The position numbers and the translations under genes were made by a program. DNA of 64,000 nucleotides from Pomphorhynchus laevis (Eukaryota; Acanthocephala; Palaeacanthocephala; Echinorhynchida; Pomphorhynchidae), in the NCBI GenBank assembly GCA_012934845.2, contig WNNJ02001290.1:1-64000 (forward strand), written 5' to 3'. Shown here in pieces: positions 1-62,715 of this stretch (positions within the stretch are counted from its first letter, which is position 1; each line of letters opens with the position of its first letter). Below the pieces are notes generated by a model. It worked only from the letters and a program-made list of their open reading frames with translations, was not told the DNA's origin and did no database searches.

Positions 1-885
1 TTTAAAATTAAAAATAATAATTATGTATTAAATATGATTATTTAATAATTATAAATATAATTATTGCTATATATACGCAATGATATTCAATTACAATAAA
101 ATTTAAGATCAATAGGAAAGTTTTGAAATTAACAAACATTTGCAACAGATACAATAAGTAAAATCGATGCTCGAGGCGGTACAAAAGCAATATAGCATTA
201 GATTAATTCGCGACGAAATGGTTAACACTGGAAAACTATATAATAGAATTTTAATTTAGTAAATTAAACGGAAACAAATTGTTAAAGTGTTTAACAGAGT
301 AGAATAAATATACAAAACGTTAAACTACTTGAGGTCTAAGTACCCGAGTATAAAATGATAATATATCTACAAGACTATTCTTACTCGCCCCTTAGGCTAA
401 TTAAAACTTTACGCCAAATAAGTGAAATTAATTTCAAATTTGAAATAAGTGAAATTTGTTAATGAAAAGCAATATGAAATCGATAATCATTTATTTATTT
501 GCTTGTAAATGTGAAGAAAACATCACATTAGCGTCCATCACAAAAGATGTATAAAAATATGTCTAAATGCAGCATTCATTTTGGATTATTTAAACAAGAC
601 AATATCTTAAAATATGTATCGATAGACAAATGTACTGGAACGACGTAATGCGTGTAGATTTGTCATTTTGAAGATTGATTTTGGTGTAAGCAAAATTATC
701 AATTTTGATTGATCACTTACGAGCATGTAATTTGAATAATTACTGAAAGTATATTGATACAAGTCGTCTAACCTAGACTTCTTCGCTACACAGTCAAGTT
801 TAGTCTTAGAGGCTTGGTTGTCCGTGATAAGTATCGATTGCAACCACTGATCAATTAAATGATTAGTGATGTTATAATTTCTGAG
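1..885. other. AT-rich flank, no supported gene
   Basis: No exon with splice sites and recognisable coding content was found here. Upstream exons of the LIM-homeobox gene that starts at 886, including its LIM domains, should lie to the left of the window or be hidden here. The short open frames present are typical of AT-rich noise. Confidence 0.5.
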
Positions 886-958
886 AATGTCGTAGGAGCT
901 TCGTCACCCGCTCAGCAAACAGTCGTTACTTCAAAACGTTTGATTACATTCATCGGCA
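886..958 (+). CDS. LMX1: LMX1-type gene, linker exon before homeodomain
   Basis: The frame reads [20 protein letters not shown] and ends one base into a codon at a canonical GTGAGT donor (959). This phase matches the acceptor of the homeodomain exon at 1382. It is a Ser/Thr/Gln-rich linker of the kind found between LIM2 and the homeodomain. The acceptor (CTGAG before 886) is weak, so the 5' border is less certain. Confidence 0.6.
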
Positions 959-3900
959 GTGAGTAAACTTAATTTCATAGACAGGTATAATCACGTGTAT
1001 GTCTTTAATTTGCCTCATTTATTTTAAAGTCATTTTGTAATAAACTATTAAAAGCATTCAAATGTGGTTATTCATAACACCATTTACCTTATGATAAGAA
1101 AAACGTCTCAATTTGAACAAATGGACTGGTTGTGATCAAATAGTAATCTCAAACAGTAATCGAAATTTTAGCTTTTAATAATACTTTTTATGTTGCATTT
1201 TCGCTTTACTGACATTTATTTACAAAAATGTTATTATCAGATACATATTATTCTATACATACATATTCTTTGCTATCCTTAGATTTTATTCTCTAAAAGT
1301 ATAAAAATTTAAGATTTATTTAATGGTAAGATTTTTACTAGCAAATTAATTTAGAAGATTCAATAACAACGAATAAACTAGAAATTATTGATGGGCATAA
1401 GCGACCAAGAACTATACTAACGAATTATCAACGAAGGAAATTTCTTGAGGTGTTCAAACTAAATCCAAAGCCTTCGAGAAAGGTAGCTACATTTACGTTC
1501 TTTGTAGGAACCGTTTACAACAAATGTATTGTATAATAACGCAATAATACTTTACAGTAAAATTTGGTCACGGAAATTGATTTTACTAACTTATATCTAA
1601 ACTTGGGAGCAATTAATATACAAATGGCTACCAAGTTAATATCAACAGACATTTTAATTCATACAGTGTTATAAAGTATGTGTCTATTAAAATGTCCACA
1701 TATCTACAATCCATATAAATTCTTAATATTTTAATGAGTATGGATTGCACGGAAGAATTCAACAAAACTCGTAATTTCTACCACAATGTAAAATTGCAAT
1801 TTCTACAATTTTACCGAGTGTTGACTTATTTTACCGATTATTGATTGCATGGAAGAATTCAACAACACTCGTAATTTCTACCACAATGTAAAATTGCAAT
1901 TTCTACAATTTTACCGATTATTAATTGCACGGAAGAATTCAACAACACTCGTAATTTCTAATTTTAAAAAACTACATATGGAAATAGTGAAACGTTTACA
2001 CTGCATTTTAGCATATACAATATTTCTTTGAAACATTTGAATTTATTCAATAGCAATCGCAATTTTAAAACTTAACTGAAATTTAATCGCAAGTTTTAAA
2101 ATTGTAATGTTCAAAATTGCTCTCCAGCTATATTTGTAAATTCGCAAAATGTACACAGTTTGAAAATGCTCATAATTTTTAAAAACTTTGAATTAGCTAT
2201 TATTTGTCGTTAGTAATTTAAATGTTTCTAGATATACATAATATTTTATATTTAAAATATAAGCTACACGTTATGTACTCATTTAAAAATATAAAATCAT
2301 ATAAAACAGTAAATAAAACTGTTTATTAAGTTATTCTTCTTGATTAGGTTAGTAGATCCAAATCTTGTTAAATCACGGCGATAAAAAGCATTTTACAAAG
2401 AATGCATTATATCGATGTCTAAAAGAATCAGATTATCATGACAAAAAGTTTATCACATCGAGATAATGATATCAATCAAGTCCATAAGTTAATTAGTTTA
2501 TATACTGAATGGATTGTAAATCAGTAGAGTATTAAAAAGTTTCACTCATTTGTTATACAGCAGTCGAAGCAATCGAATAAATGCCAAGCTAAAAACAACT
2601 CTAAAATAACTTATAGAGGAGTTCCTGTTATGATTTTCTTTAATTGTTTAAAATTAAGCAAACACACCAAAGCAAATTTGTGGAGCGTAACTAAGAAGAT
2701 TGACCATCTTTCAAACGCCCATCTTTTATCTGTGTGATCGTTTGAGTGCCAACAAATCTTCAGCTTGTCTATAAAGGATATTATTACAGTCTTGCAGTTT
2801 ACCGTTGACTACGTAATCAATGTTAAAATAAGTTTATACAGCAGCTAGATATTGTAAATTAGTTAATTAGCCAGAAAATAGCATTTAATCGACTATAACG
2901 ACTAAATGATAAAATTAACAACATACTTTCCAAACATAGTTGACTTTATATTTGTCGAATATATTTGACTTTAATTATATAATTATGATAAATATGATAT
3001 TTATTATATTTAATATTCATTTGCTATTATTATTGATTGTTAATTTTATTATATTTGTTACACTATATTAAAATAACTAATTAACTATTATCTCTTAAAT
3101 GATAATATTAATTTAATTATTAATTAAATAATTACAATATAATTCTGGAAACTAACGATTTTTTATTTATAATTATTAATAATTATCAATAATATTAATA
3201 ATTATAATATTTTCTATTAAAATAATTAGGTTATATAGTTTGGCACAGTCCATTTTTTCATAAATTACAATTTAACTGAACATTACATTTTTATTATGAT
3301 TATCAGTTAAGAGATCAGTTAGCAGAGGAAACAGGATTAAAGACCAGAGTTGTTCAAGTATGGTTTCAAAATGAAAGAGCAAAGGTAAGTTAAGAGAAGT
3401 CATAATTAGCACATTGACAGAATATGTTTTTCATTTATTGAAAAAAATCAGCAACGATTGTTTGAATCCATAGTAATTCAATTACTATATTGGAATTTTT
3501 AGAGATAAATGATTTGTTTTTCCATTTTTTAAAGATCAAATAATATTATTGAAAATTTCACATAATTTAAATTACGCGGTTAAAACTATCAAATGATCGT
3601 TTAGATCATTTGAAGCTCAAAGTTGGAACTGTAATTGCTCTTTTTTATATCAAGTCAAAATTTATGAATTACAAATTTTAAAAGACACTAAAAAGTACGG
3701 AAGACATTGAATCGTTAATAGATGTGATTGATGAATTTACTCAATAAAATGCTCAAAATATTTTGGAAATCTCTTTAATCTGAGTCATAACACCCCATAA
3801 CTTTAAGAATTATTAGAGCTAGATCAAAGAAATAAGGAAAATTTTGTTGATATTTTGATAAACCCTTATTGGCATCTTCCTAGAAAGATGCTAACAGAAG

Positions 3901-5859
3901 ATGGCGAAATATCAATAAAATTTCTTTCTTTTTAATCCAGCTCCAATAATTCTTTATCAATAAATGAATCATTATCAACTATTTAACACCATGGTTCTTC
4001 ACACAACCGAATATGCAACAATAATACATTGTATTTAAACCAAAACAAAAATCTTGAATAGCATTAAAATCAAACACTTTCATAAAAGTTGCACAAAAAT
4101 CATTAAGTCAAAACAAATACCTTAACATTGAAACACGTAAACGTAAAAGCTAAATAATTAGTCGTCATACAGCACATATAGCACCTACAAACGTTTCGCA
4201 TATATTCAAATTAAATATAATTTAAAGCGAGTAAAATCATTCCTCGTTTCAATTGTAAAAATATTCAATCGGAATATTTATTCGGAATATTTTAATTTGT
4301 TTTATTTGTAAGATTTTTGACATTTTATTTATTTACACTGGAAGAAAATGTCAAATGTTAGTCAAACATATTTTGACTAACTAATTGATCCTTGCCATTT
4401 TTTAAATAAAATTGATTAGAATAGTTGATCAACAGTTACGATTATTTTCTTACTTTAACCACTTTTTACTTTTTTATTTTATTAATAAAGTTGCATAAAA
4501 ATTAAATTTAATAAAGCATCTTCGTAAATTCTTCTTCAATTCACAATTTGTAAACGTAAGTAATATCTGCTAGAGACGAATTCTTTGTAAAACAAACAAT
4601 ATCTTAATTCCAGAACCTTCTTTTAAAAGTATGTTTTAGCAGCAAACTTTTATAAATTTAATTAAATTTAAATTCATTCAGATCGAATTTGAATATGATA
4701 TTTCAAACCATTGACTAGATTGATTGTTCCACATAAATATCGGAGTATAAAAATATTTAATTATTTTGAATAATTAGTTTATTGTTTATTTGTTATTTAT
4801 TAAATTAAAATATATTATTCAATTTAACACTTTAAAATTTATTAATTTTATGAAAATTCTCTAATTATTAAGTTAGATTAGGTAAATGAGTGTACTTATA
4901 TTAAATTATTTATAAATAATTATTTAAAATATTTAATATTTAATTAAAATTAAATTAATTAATTTTATAATAATATTTAATTATTTAAAATATTTACAAG
5001 TAATTATAGCATAAGGTTCAACCAAAACGTTATATTAATAAAATCAGCTAACTACGTATTTAAATAAAAATAAATTTCTATTGACTAATAAATAAAATAC
5101 GATGTATTCGAATAAGGAATATAGGTCATCAGTTCACCACTTATCAGATGAGCTAACTGAGTCTAAGTATATTTAATTATTTATAAATTAAAAATAATGC
5201 TAAATAAAATTTAAATAATTAAATAACAAATAATTACTGTAGAATTAAATGAAGTTAATTAAAGTTTATTTTCATATTAAGTTTATTTATTTGTAGTCGA
5301 TTTATATCAAGTTAAAATTTAAAATAAAAATCAATTCTTATGAACTAACAAAAATATAAAATATTAATTGAATAAGGAATATAGATCATCAGGAAGAACT
5401 GTTATGTAATAAGGTTTCGGCCCTTATTCATTGACCCAAAATAGCAGCGGGTACAAATACATGCTAATGAAGTATTTCCTTGATGTTATTTGATTATCTA
5501 GTGTCACCTTTTCTAACAAAGTATATTATTGACTATCCATCCTTAAAATATTTCTACTTAAGATTTAAAATTTATTTATTTGATTATTTTTACCTCTTGA
5601 ATTTGTCGTTAGGGAATCGATACTTGATTCATTGTGCTATTAGTTCATATACCTTATTATTTTATTATAATAATATATTAATAATAATATTTTTATTATT
5701 TATTTTCATTATTTTTAAAAGAATTCCAGCAAATGCATAAAACTAATTTAATCGAATGCATAAATTTTTTATTACTTTTAGAAAAAGAAAGTCTATCAAC
5801 GAGGCCGCCGTGAAACATCGAATGATAACTACATTTCAGATTATTTGGGTTCATCGTAG
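886..5859 (+). CDS. LMX1: LIM-homeobox transcription factor, LMX1 type (3' part, 4 exons)
   Basis: Four exons (886-958, 1382-1482, 3307-3384, 5782-5859) join in phase into a linker, a full homeodomain and a short tail. The homeodomain starts [18 protein letters not shown], continues with [11 protein letters not shown] and has recognition helix [14 protein letters not shown], so W48, F49, Q50 and N51 are kept. RPRTIL plus [17 protein letters not shown] fits the LMX1 group of LIM-homeobox factors, nuclear DNA-binding proteins that specify neurons and patterning. Residue 52 is Glu, where LMX1 usually has Gln. The tail after the homeodomain is only about 20 residues and ends at TAG 5857-5859. LIM domains are not in view and presumably lie upstream. 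All donors are GT and all acceptors AG. Another LIM-homeobox class is possible but fits less well. Confidence 0.85.
1382..1482 (+). CDS. LMX1: LMX1-type gene, homeodomain exon 1 (N-terminal arm, helices 1-2)
   Basis: After an AG acceptor the frame reads [20 protein letters not shown] and then [12 protein letters not shown], ending in phase 0 at GTAGCT. KRPRTIL is the LMX-type N-terminal arm. N-P-K-P-S-R-K matches the S-x-K-P-C-R-K loop found before helix 2 in LMX1. Confidence 0.85.
1483..3306 (+). other. intron of LMX1-type gene
   Basis: 1.8 kb of AT-rich intron. It holds the triplicated 78-bp repeat at 1741-1960; the rest shows no recognisable element. Confidence 0.7.
1741..1960 (+). repeat. 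local direct repeat, three copies
   Basis: A unit containing TGCACGGAAGAATTC and CTCGTAATTTCTACC is present at about 1741-1817, 1841-1918 and 1919-1960 (the last partial). The copies are nearly identical, implying recent local duplication. An open frame across it arises only because the unit lacks stops in one phase. Confidence 0.8.
3307..3384 (+). CDS. LMX1: LMX1-type gene, homeodomain exon 2 (helix 3)
   Basis: Exactly 26 codons between a TTATCAG acceptor and a GTAAGT donor: [11 protein letters not shown] then [15 protein letters not shown]. It encodes the end of helix 2, the turn and the DNA-recognition helix. Phase is 0 on both sides. Confidence 0.92.
3806..3962. repeat. foldback (MITE-like) element, hammerhead-related family
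   Basis: The left arm begins TATTAGAGCTAGATCAAAGA and the right arm ends with its complement (TTAATCCAGCTCCAATAATT). The centre holds the pair GCATCTTCC and GATGCTAAC. It is the same family as 32874-33010 and 34472-34651, where CUGAAGA and GCGAAAUAU hammerhead core pieces are clearer. Here the core is degraded. Confidence 0.7.
5035..5510 (+). repeat. AT-rich dispersed repeat (F family), two partial units
   Basis: Shows the family hallmarks: AGCTAACTGAGTCTA, TTGACTAATAAATAA, GGAAGAACTG, GGTTTCGGCCC, ATAGCAGCGGG and ACATGCTAATGAAGTATTTC. Related copies lie at 6140, 30450, 30930, 37090, 37640, 40370, 41455, 41940 and 44400. Read on the minus strand the GC-richer core has GAAAC about 20-30 nt before CUGAUGA, a permuted hammerhead-like order. 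Confidence 0.75.
5782..5859 (+). CDS. LMX1: LMX1-type gene, terminal exon
   Basis: After a TATTACTTTTAG acceptor the frame reads [20 protein letters not shown] and ends at TAG 5857-5859. It continues WFQNERAK with a basic stretch, as at the end of homeodomains. The short tail is unusual for LMX1, which normally has over 100 residues after the homeodomain; an alternative longer splice form cannot be excluded. Confidence 0.75.
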   Translation, partial: KKKVYQRGRRETSNDNYISDYLGSS

Positions 5860-6139
5860 AGAATACGTTTGTTTATATTTGTATGTTGTTCATTATTTTT
5901 CTAGATCTGTAAATAAAATTAAAAATGTGTGCTTAACAATTTTTCTACTATCATTTCATTTTAAAAGATGAGTAAATTTAAAACATTAGGTTTTTGGAAT
6001 CAACATTTTAGTTGAAATATTTATTACAAAACAACATATTAATATTGAATTAAAAATGTTATATTTTGGTCACAAAATACAATTGATACATAAGTATCTA
6101 TCAATTATAAATAATTTATATAAATATCCTATACAATAT

Positions 6140-6610
6140 CAATTATAATATCAGATCAGCTTAGTGAATCAACGTATATTATACTATATATAAATTAAAA
6201 TTAATGATAAATAAAATCAATAATAAATAATAAAAAACTATATAAGCTTTTATATAATTTAAATTTACATAAAAATCGAATTTAAAGATCGAAATCGATA
6301 TTATTTTAGTGAATTTAAAATAAAAAATCGAGTTTTCTTAATAATAATGATCATGTCCTGTTTCTTAAAAGCAAAAATGACTTTTGAAGTTTAAGCGAAT
6401 CAGCTGAGTCGACGAATTTTAACAAATAGTAATAACAATTTAATAAAAAATTATTATTTTTAATTAAATTAAGTTAGAATAAACGAATTTATGAATTGTT
6501 TAATACATAATATAAAATGTATTAGAATAAAAATTAGAGGTTAATATGAGGAACTGCTATGCTATCAGGTTTCTGCCCTATTCTCGGACTCAACTCTCGT
6601 GGTTTTTGCT
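6140..6610 (+). repeat. F-family dispersed repeat
   Basis: Contains the conserved pieces ATCAGATCAGCTTAGTGAAT, GAGGAACTGCTATGCTATCA and GGTTTCTGCCCTATTCTCGG. The CATAGCAG half of the family's helix is lost at the 3' side, so this copy is truncated there. Confidence 0.7.
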
Positions 6611-7189
6611 ATAGTGAAAATAGTAAAATATAAAATTGTATTTAAATATCGAATTTTCGATAGCCAACTTTCGATCATCAGGAATGTTCAAAATATTTTT
6701 ACTGTTTAAGTGTTTTTAAAGCTGTCAATTGAACATTTTACTTGGCGCAGCAGATCAAAAGTGTCAATTGTACTTTTTTACATTGCACAGCGGATTAAAC
6801 GTCTAGATGTTCTTGTTGCATTAAAATACGACATAAGGAAAACTTAATATAAAACACTAAAACACAAAAAAACTGAAATATTAAAAGACCTGTAAAACAA
6901 TTATATAGAATCACGAATACATTAATACAGTAAATAAAATATTGCAATAATAGTAAAACTGTAATATAAAACATAAAACTCAAAACAATAAAAGTGAAAT
7001 ATTGAAATATATACAATTTTATAAAATCACGAATATATTTATTAATACAGTAAATAAATGAAATATTCCAATTGTAAAATATTTGTTATTAATTCAATAT
7101 CTAATTTATTATTTAGCATCGGTATATTTTTATCTAATTAGGTTTTCGTTTAAACATTTTTTTATCTTGGGCATTTTTTGATTTTATGC

Positions 7190-8016
7190 AAATATGCCTT
7201 TCAGAAAAGCATTGTTGTCTTTTTTCCAAGAAAAGCATTTACTTTTCTTGAATACTATCGATCCTCGTTCCCCTATGGGAAGGGCAATACCCATTTTATC
7301 TAAATTTGTATCTATTTGATAGAACTTTCCTTAATTTTATTATTCTAATAAAATTCTAGATTATGAGTGCATATATGTTCATTTATTTTATCAAAATTAA
7401 GACTTTTGTAATCGCATTCAGTTTCTATGATGTTTTTAATATTATCGTTACATATTGATTTTAATTCTTTATTATAATTACAAATTTTTCGTCCTAATGG
7501 CGGTAACAAATTTGACCTTATTTTAGCAATATATTTACTTAAATCTGATCCTATTATTTTTTACTTGTAGAATTTTTTAAGTCTACCAATATTTATGTTA
7601 TCTATACATTTATTAATGAAGTTTATGGTTAATGTATATTTTCTATTGTTATTATTAACATTTATTGTACGATTATAGTATTTTGTATTACAATAACTGT
7701 CTATTATACAACTTAGCCTATCATAGTCGTTAATTAATTTTTGATTTATTGAACATATGATATCTTTAGAAAAACTTCTTATATTTACATAAAGATCTTT
7801 TAGCTTATTATCACTTAAAAGTTGTTTTAATATTTCTAATCGTTCATTTATGTACATATCTTTTTTAATATTTTTAACTCTATTTTTCCTATTCCTGTTA
7901 TCACCATGACTTCTTGGTTTGCGTTTAACCGGATTATTATAATATAGTTGTTTATTATGTATTATACTACTTCTGCAAATTCCTTGTACTACGTCATTCA
8001 ATCCTAATGTGTACAT
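7190..8016 (-). pseudogene. interrupted Lys/Asn-rich reading frame, unrecognised
   Basis: A 151-codon frame (8016-7564) begins MYTLGLNDVVQGICRSSI, has a basic segment KRKPRSHGDNRNRKNRVKN and is Lys/Ile/Asn rich. The same frame continues past a stop with SKYIAKIRSNLLPPLGRKIC. A coding-like stretch further on reads LDKMGIALPIGERGSIVF. I do not recognise the family. Its length, basic N-terminus and surroundings of dispersed repeats suggest a decayed mobile-element protein, but a host gene remnant is possible. No splice sites of quality were seen. Confidence 0.45.
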
Positions 8017-8577
8017 AAAATTAAGCGTTTTAAAATAATAAAAGATATTACTAAACTTATTTAACTGTTTGTTGTATAGAAGACACGGTAAAACAAGGGA
8101 ATGGTGACAGTTTACGTATCATTGTTTTAAAGAATGTTGTATCATCAGGAATCCGAATTCGATTTATTCGAATGACCCTATATTGAAACAACAATGAACC
8201 TCTAACAACAATGAACCTTTAATAACATAAACATCAAACAACAATTAACTTCAAACAGTGATGTTTATCGATGTGTCGTACCCAACAGATAACTTAAAAA
8301 TAAATTAATCGGCAAATAAATATCAAAAAATTACAATTCGTACAGGAAAATTAATGTTTTAGTCAAAATTAAAAATTCAATATGAAAAACATTGTTTTTT
8401 TTATTTTAATTCTATTTTATTTTCAAATTAGCTGAAATGGGATTGACAACGAATAACATGTCAACCTATGTATGGTCATTAATATGATAATTTTTGTATT
8501 TTTATATTTTTATAATAAGATATTGGTATAAGTAATTATATATTAAATAATAATATTTTTTTAATCTTAATCAACAA

Positions 8578-11040
8578 AATAATATAAAATAAAAAAGTTA
8601 AATTTAAATTACAATAAAAGTTAAACATCTACAAGTGCGAAAATATTTTTAATCTTTCACATCACTAGTCAGTTTGATAAGCAACACAAAAATACTTAGA
8701 TATGTTTCGCTGTAAACAAATGACGACCGTATATGACATAAGTATTATTAAAAATATATTATAATTTATAATTCATTATTAAATGATACTTCATTTTTAA
8801 ATAAAATTTATTAAGAATTGTAGCCCATAAATGCATTAAAAGAAGTAGTTACAGCAATATAAACAGAAAAATCATATTATATAAATTTGAATTTGAAATA
8901 TTGAAATTTGAATTTGAATAGGATAATATAGCAGTATTTTTTAAGGACCTCTAATCTTTATTCTTATAAATCGTCTGTTATTTATTAGTCAATTCATAAA
9001 AATTGACGTTTATTTTATATTTCAATTTATTATTTTAACTTGATATAAATATGCATTGTAAAAATCTTATATAATTATTTATTATCTATCTTCATTTTTG
9101 ATTTATATATAGTATAAAATACGTAAACTCAATTATCTGATCTGATTTGTTCTACTGACAAAATATTATTGACCTATGAACTTTTTTTTCTCGGTAATAT
9201 AACCTCTGTCAGAAATACTGAAACTATATATTCTTTATACGACATATCTTTCTGCTAATTTTCAAGTAAGTTTGATGAATTCTTTCTATTTCTTATAATG
9301 GAGAAGTATAAATCAACAAAATATTATTTATACAATAAGGCGAGGAAACAGGAATATTTATTTGATTACAAAAAATCCAATATTTCGACGGCACTACGGC
9401 ACGTCATCTTCAGGGTCTAGAAATAAAACACATTGATAAACACATTCATAAAAATTAACTTTTTTTATATTTCAATTTAAAATTTTAACTTTATATAAAT
9501 TATATAAAATCTTATAACAATTATTTATTATTTATCTTTATTTGTATAGTATAAACTACGTATATTCAGTTATATGGTCTAATAGTTTTAAATTCTAGCC
9601 TCTCAGATTATAAGTTCTTCATATAGCTGTGAGATTTTTGTGTACGTTAAAATTTGTAACGAAAAACCTAAATGACACACTTTGAGTAGCTTAATAAAAA
9701 TGCGTAAAGAAAAATGCTTAAGAACTTTGTTTTCTCGGTAATATAACCTCTGAAGCGACGCGATTATTTAGATATCCATCCTTGTCATTGTAGCTTGAAG
9801 ATTAAGTAAAGATATGACAGCATATTGTATTAATCATATTTTATAGCAAACAAACAAGTATTTTTCTCCAAATTTAAAAAAATTGCTTGTAAATTTATGG
9901 CGTTTTGACAGTTTGATTTTTATTTCGAATATAATGATCTTTATCTTTTTATCTATTTAGATATAATGATCTATTATCCGCATGAATAACGTTGATGTTA
10001 AAATTTTATAAATCTGGATTTTTAAAGAACATTTATGTGTTATATTTAAAAAAAATATAACATTAATATCTAATATAAAATAATATTTAATATAAAATAA
10101 TAATATCTTATCTATGCAATACAGTAAATGAAAGTAATGACATAATGTAAATTAATGACTGGAAAATATAAAATATAACATTCACCGAAATGTTAACTGG
10201 TAAATGACATAATGGTGTGTATATCTGAATATTTAATATATCTGAATAGTTGTTTTTATTTTAACTCTAGAAGTTATTAAAACTCTATTTGTTAATACCA
10301 CATATTTTGAATAAATTTCGATAGAAGAAGTACAACACAATAACATGTACTATTTTCAAAATAAAAACATAAACCCGGATTAAACCTATTAAAAGTAGAT
10401 CTAATTGAAACAATTAGATCTCGGTTTTATTAAACCAATATCGGATACAATAATTTAGCATTTTTGATGCTAATTTAGCGTTCGGTAATAAATGTTAAGC
10501 GTTCAATATGATAAATGTACAATATGATAAATGCTGGTATGATATATGTTCAATATGATAAATATGATAAATGTTAAGCGTTAAATGTTTAGCGTTCGGT
10601 AATAACTCGTATGGTTATAAAATTATGTCATTATTTTCATTTGCTGTATTTCATGCATAAGATGTTATTCTTTTTTAAAATATATAACATATAATGCCTA
10701 TAATTTATAATATATGATACACATTGTATTATATATATTAAAAAAACATCATTATATTCTTAGTAATCAATCTTTTATAATGTATTTATCTAAATACTTC
10801 ATTTAAAATATCATCTGATATAAATAACGATTTATGCATTTATTAATATTTTGTTTAGGTTATCCTTTAGGAATAACCAGTTTAATACATGTATCAATCA
10901 AACAAATTTACTTTAAAATATTCAGTTTAATACATGTATTAATAAAGCAAACTTTAAATAAACTTACTGAAGATCATACGCTTGAAATAAATACTTAATG
11001 ATTAATTAAAATATTTAGCAATAAACGTAAATTATATATA
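8578..11040 (+). mobile_element. 2.5-kb AT-rich non-coding unit (copy A)
   Basis: A nearly identical inverted copy occupies 41690-44580. It has no reading frame worth noting. It holds F-family blocks (about 8920-9215 and 9417-9770), a hammerhead-like core at 9379-9413 on the minus strand, and a cluster of AATATGATAAATG subrepeats at 10500-10600. The 41.7-kb copy joins the two ends of this unit (11035 next to 8578), so the two are circular permutations of each other. Confidence 0.8.
9379..9413 (-). ncRNA. hammerhead ribozyme core (CUGAAGA type)
   Basis: On the minus strand CUGAAGA (3-9 of the core, variable position 7 = A) is followed by UGACG, a loop, CGUC, and GAAAUAUU. Stem II is GACG/CGUC. 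Stem III is only AU/AU-sized, as known for hammerheads of Penelope-like elements. The flanking stem I is weak. The same core recurs at 44144-44178. Confidence 0.6.
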
Positions 11041-11723
11041 TATTATATATATATATATTTATTAAAATGGTTTTTCACCTTTATTATATATTTATAATTT
11101 TAATATTATATTTGAAAAAAATAAATAATAATACTATTAGATATAATATGTAATAAAATATTATTTAATAAATATAAGATATAATGATTATAATTCATTA
11201 TGATAAATTATGTATTTTATATTTAAAAATATATATTAATCCTACTCATTTAAATGCTTTCTTTAAAATATAATCTTATATATTTAACTATCATAGTATT
11301 ACTTTTGGTGTATTTAAACAAGTAGAATATAAACATATTCGTGTATGACATGCTATTTGCTCACAAACTCAATTTCAAATAATCATATAATTTAAAGCTA
11401 ATTGACGGTATTACATGTTAACTACGCAGCCTATTATTTATATTACCTCAATTCTAAGTAAATGAGGTTTATTCACTGTTCGCCGTACTATGAATTACAC
11501 ATTAATTCTATGTCATTGTAAATAGTTTGGCATAAAAACTATTGTTTTATCAGAAAACGATAGTTTTACTGACAAAACGATATTTACTTAAACACAAAAA
11601 ATAAATTATTTATTGACTAAATTTAAATGGCAATTAATTTTCTAGAACTAAACTTCTTAACTTAAACTAATTTAATTATTACGATAGCTTCAAAATACGA
11701 TGAATCCTGTCGTATATGAAACT
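11041..11723. other. AT-rich spacer
   Basis: Mostly A/T with (AT)n runs near 11040. No gene, element border or structured RNA was seen. Confidence 0.5.
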
Positions 11724-12301
11724 ATTGTGCTAACTATTCGTTTTTACAAATTGGTGTCATATTTGTATCTAATGCCTAATCATACAAACTATGTCGTGAA
11801 TTTTTTTCCTGAAGTCCAATTTGCGGCTTCACGAATAAAAGTTATTACACTATTTCAAATATAAGAGATTTCTTATTTAATTAGATATTAAAAATATTTA
11901 AATATTTAATTTTTATAAATAATAATATAGTAGGTTTTCTTTGTTTATAACACAAGAAAACCGTAAATTCATTTTCAGGCAGGAATATTATATTTAATCT
12001 TAATATCTAAATAGCTTAAAGTATAATAATAAATCAAACACGCTTATAGTAAACGCCTGCGTTCTTCTAGATCTTAGACGAATCAGAAAGATACATACTA
12101 ACTACTAAGGCCTTTAAGAAATTTCTTAATTAATCTAATATTTAATCGATGCTAAATTGGTCGGTGTCGTGATTAATATCTTCTTACGCCTATTCTAAGA
12201 AATTTAGTGGATAAAGACGGCCACTTATTATTTTAAGCAAATAAAACCTTTAATTCTAGTCACAAGACAGAACTGCACAATTTCGTTATCCCAGCTTAAA
12301 C

Positions 12302-12485
12302 TTTAACCGCTACCATAAGATGTAATATTAAATTTACTGCACTCTGTCCAAAAGATATTCAATCGATTCTCTTCATTTGGCAAAAGGAAATAAAAACAGA
12401 CTTTAGCTGATCAGCTTGCTGGTCTTATGATGTTGCCTGTTTGATAAGAGAGTTAGTGCTTGACTGCACGGACTTGGATAAACGC
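12302..12485 (-). pseudogene. DEPDC5: duplicated, broken copy of the last DEPDC5 exon
   Basis: Aligned to 13144-13330 it keeps TSKSVQSSTNSLIKQAT and then has an in-frame stop where the true exon has Ser-Asp. A small deletion after FCQ shifts the frame. It lies downstream of the real stop codon, so it would be 3' UTR or intergenic. It arose with the tandem duplication at 11724-13331. Confidence 0.85.
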
Positions 12486-13143
12486 ACGTCTATTGTACTA
12501 AGTATTTGTTTTTAAAAATTGGTATCAAGTTTATATCCAATGACTAATCACACAAACTACGTCATGAATTATTTTCCTGACGTCCAATTTGCGGCTTCAT
12601 AGTGAAAAAGTGATCACAAAATTTCAAATAGAAGAGATTTCTTATTTAATTAGATATTAAAAATATTTAAATATTTAATTTTTATAAATAATAAGATAGT
12701 AGGTTTTCTTTATGTTTATAACACAAGAAAACCGTAAATTCATTTTCAGGCAGGAATATTATATGTAATCTTAATATCTAAATAGCTTAAAGTATAATAA
12801 TAAATCAAACACGCTTAAAGTAAACGCCTGCGTTCTTCTAGATCTTAAACGAATCAGAAAGATACATACTAACTACGGGACAATTTAAAGGCATAACTTA
12901 AAGGCATAATTGCCTTTAAGAAATTTCTAAGATACATACTAACTACAAAGGCCTTTAAGAAATTTCTTAATTAATCTAATATTTAATCGATACTAAATTG
13001 ATCATTGTCGTGATTAATATCTTTTTACGCCTATTCTAAGAAATTTAGTGGATAAAGACGGCCTCTTATTATTTTAAGCAAATAAAACCTTAAATTCTAA
13101 TCACAAGACAAAACTGCACAATTTCGTAATCCCAGCTTAAACT

Positions 13144-62587
<49,444 letters not shown>

Positions 62588-62715
62588 CTAAAGTATTTGT
62601 AAAAGTAACTATAAGATATATACTGGTTCATATTAATTTGAAAATAATTATTTGATAAGAATACGTAATTAATTAAAAATAATTAATAAATTTATTTTCT
62701 TAATTATTTTATTAT

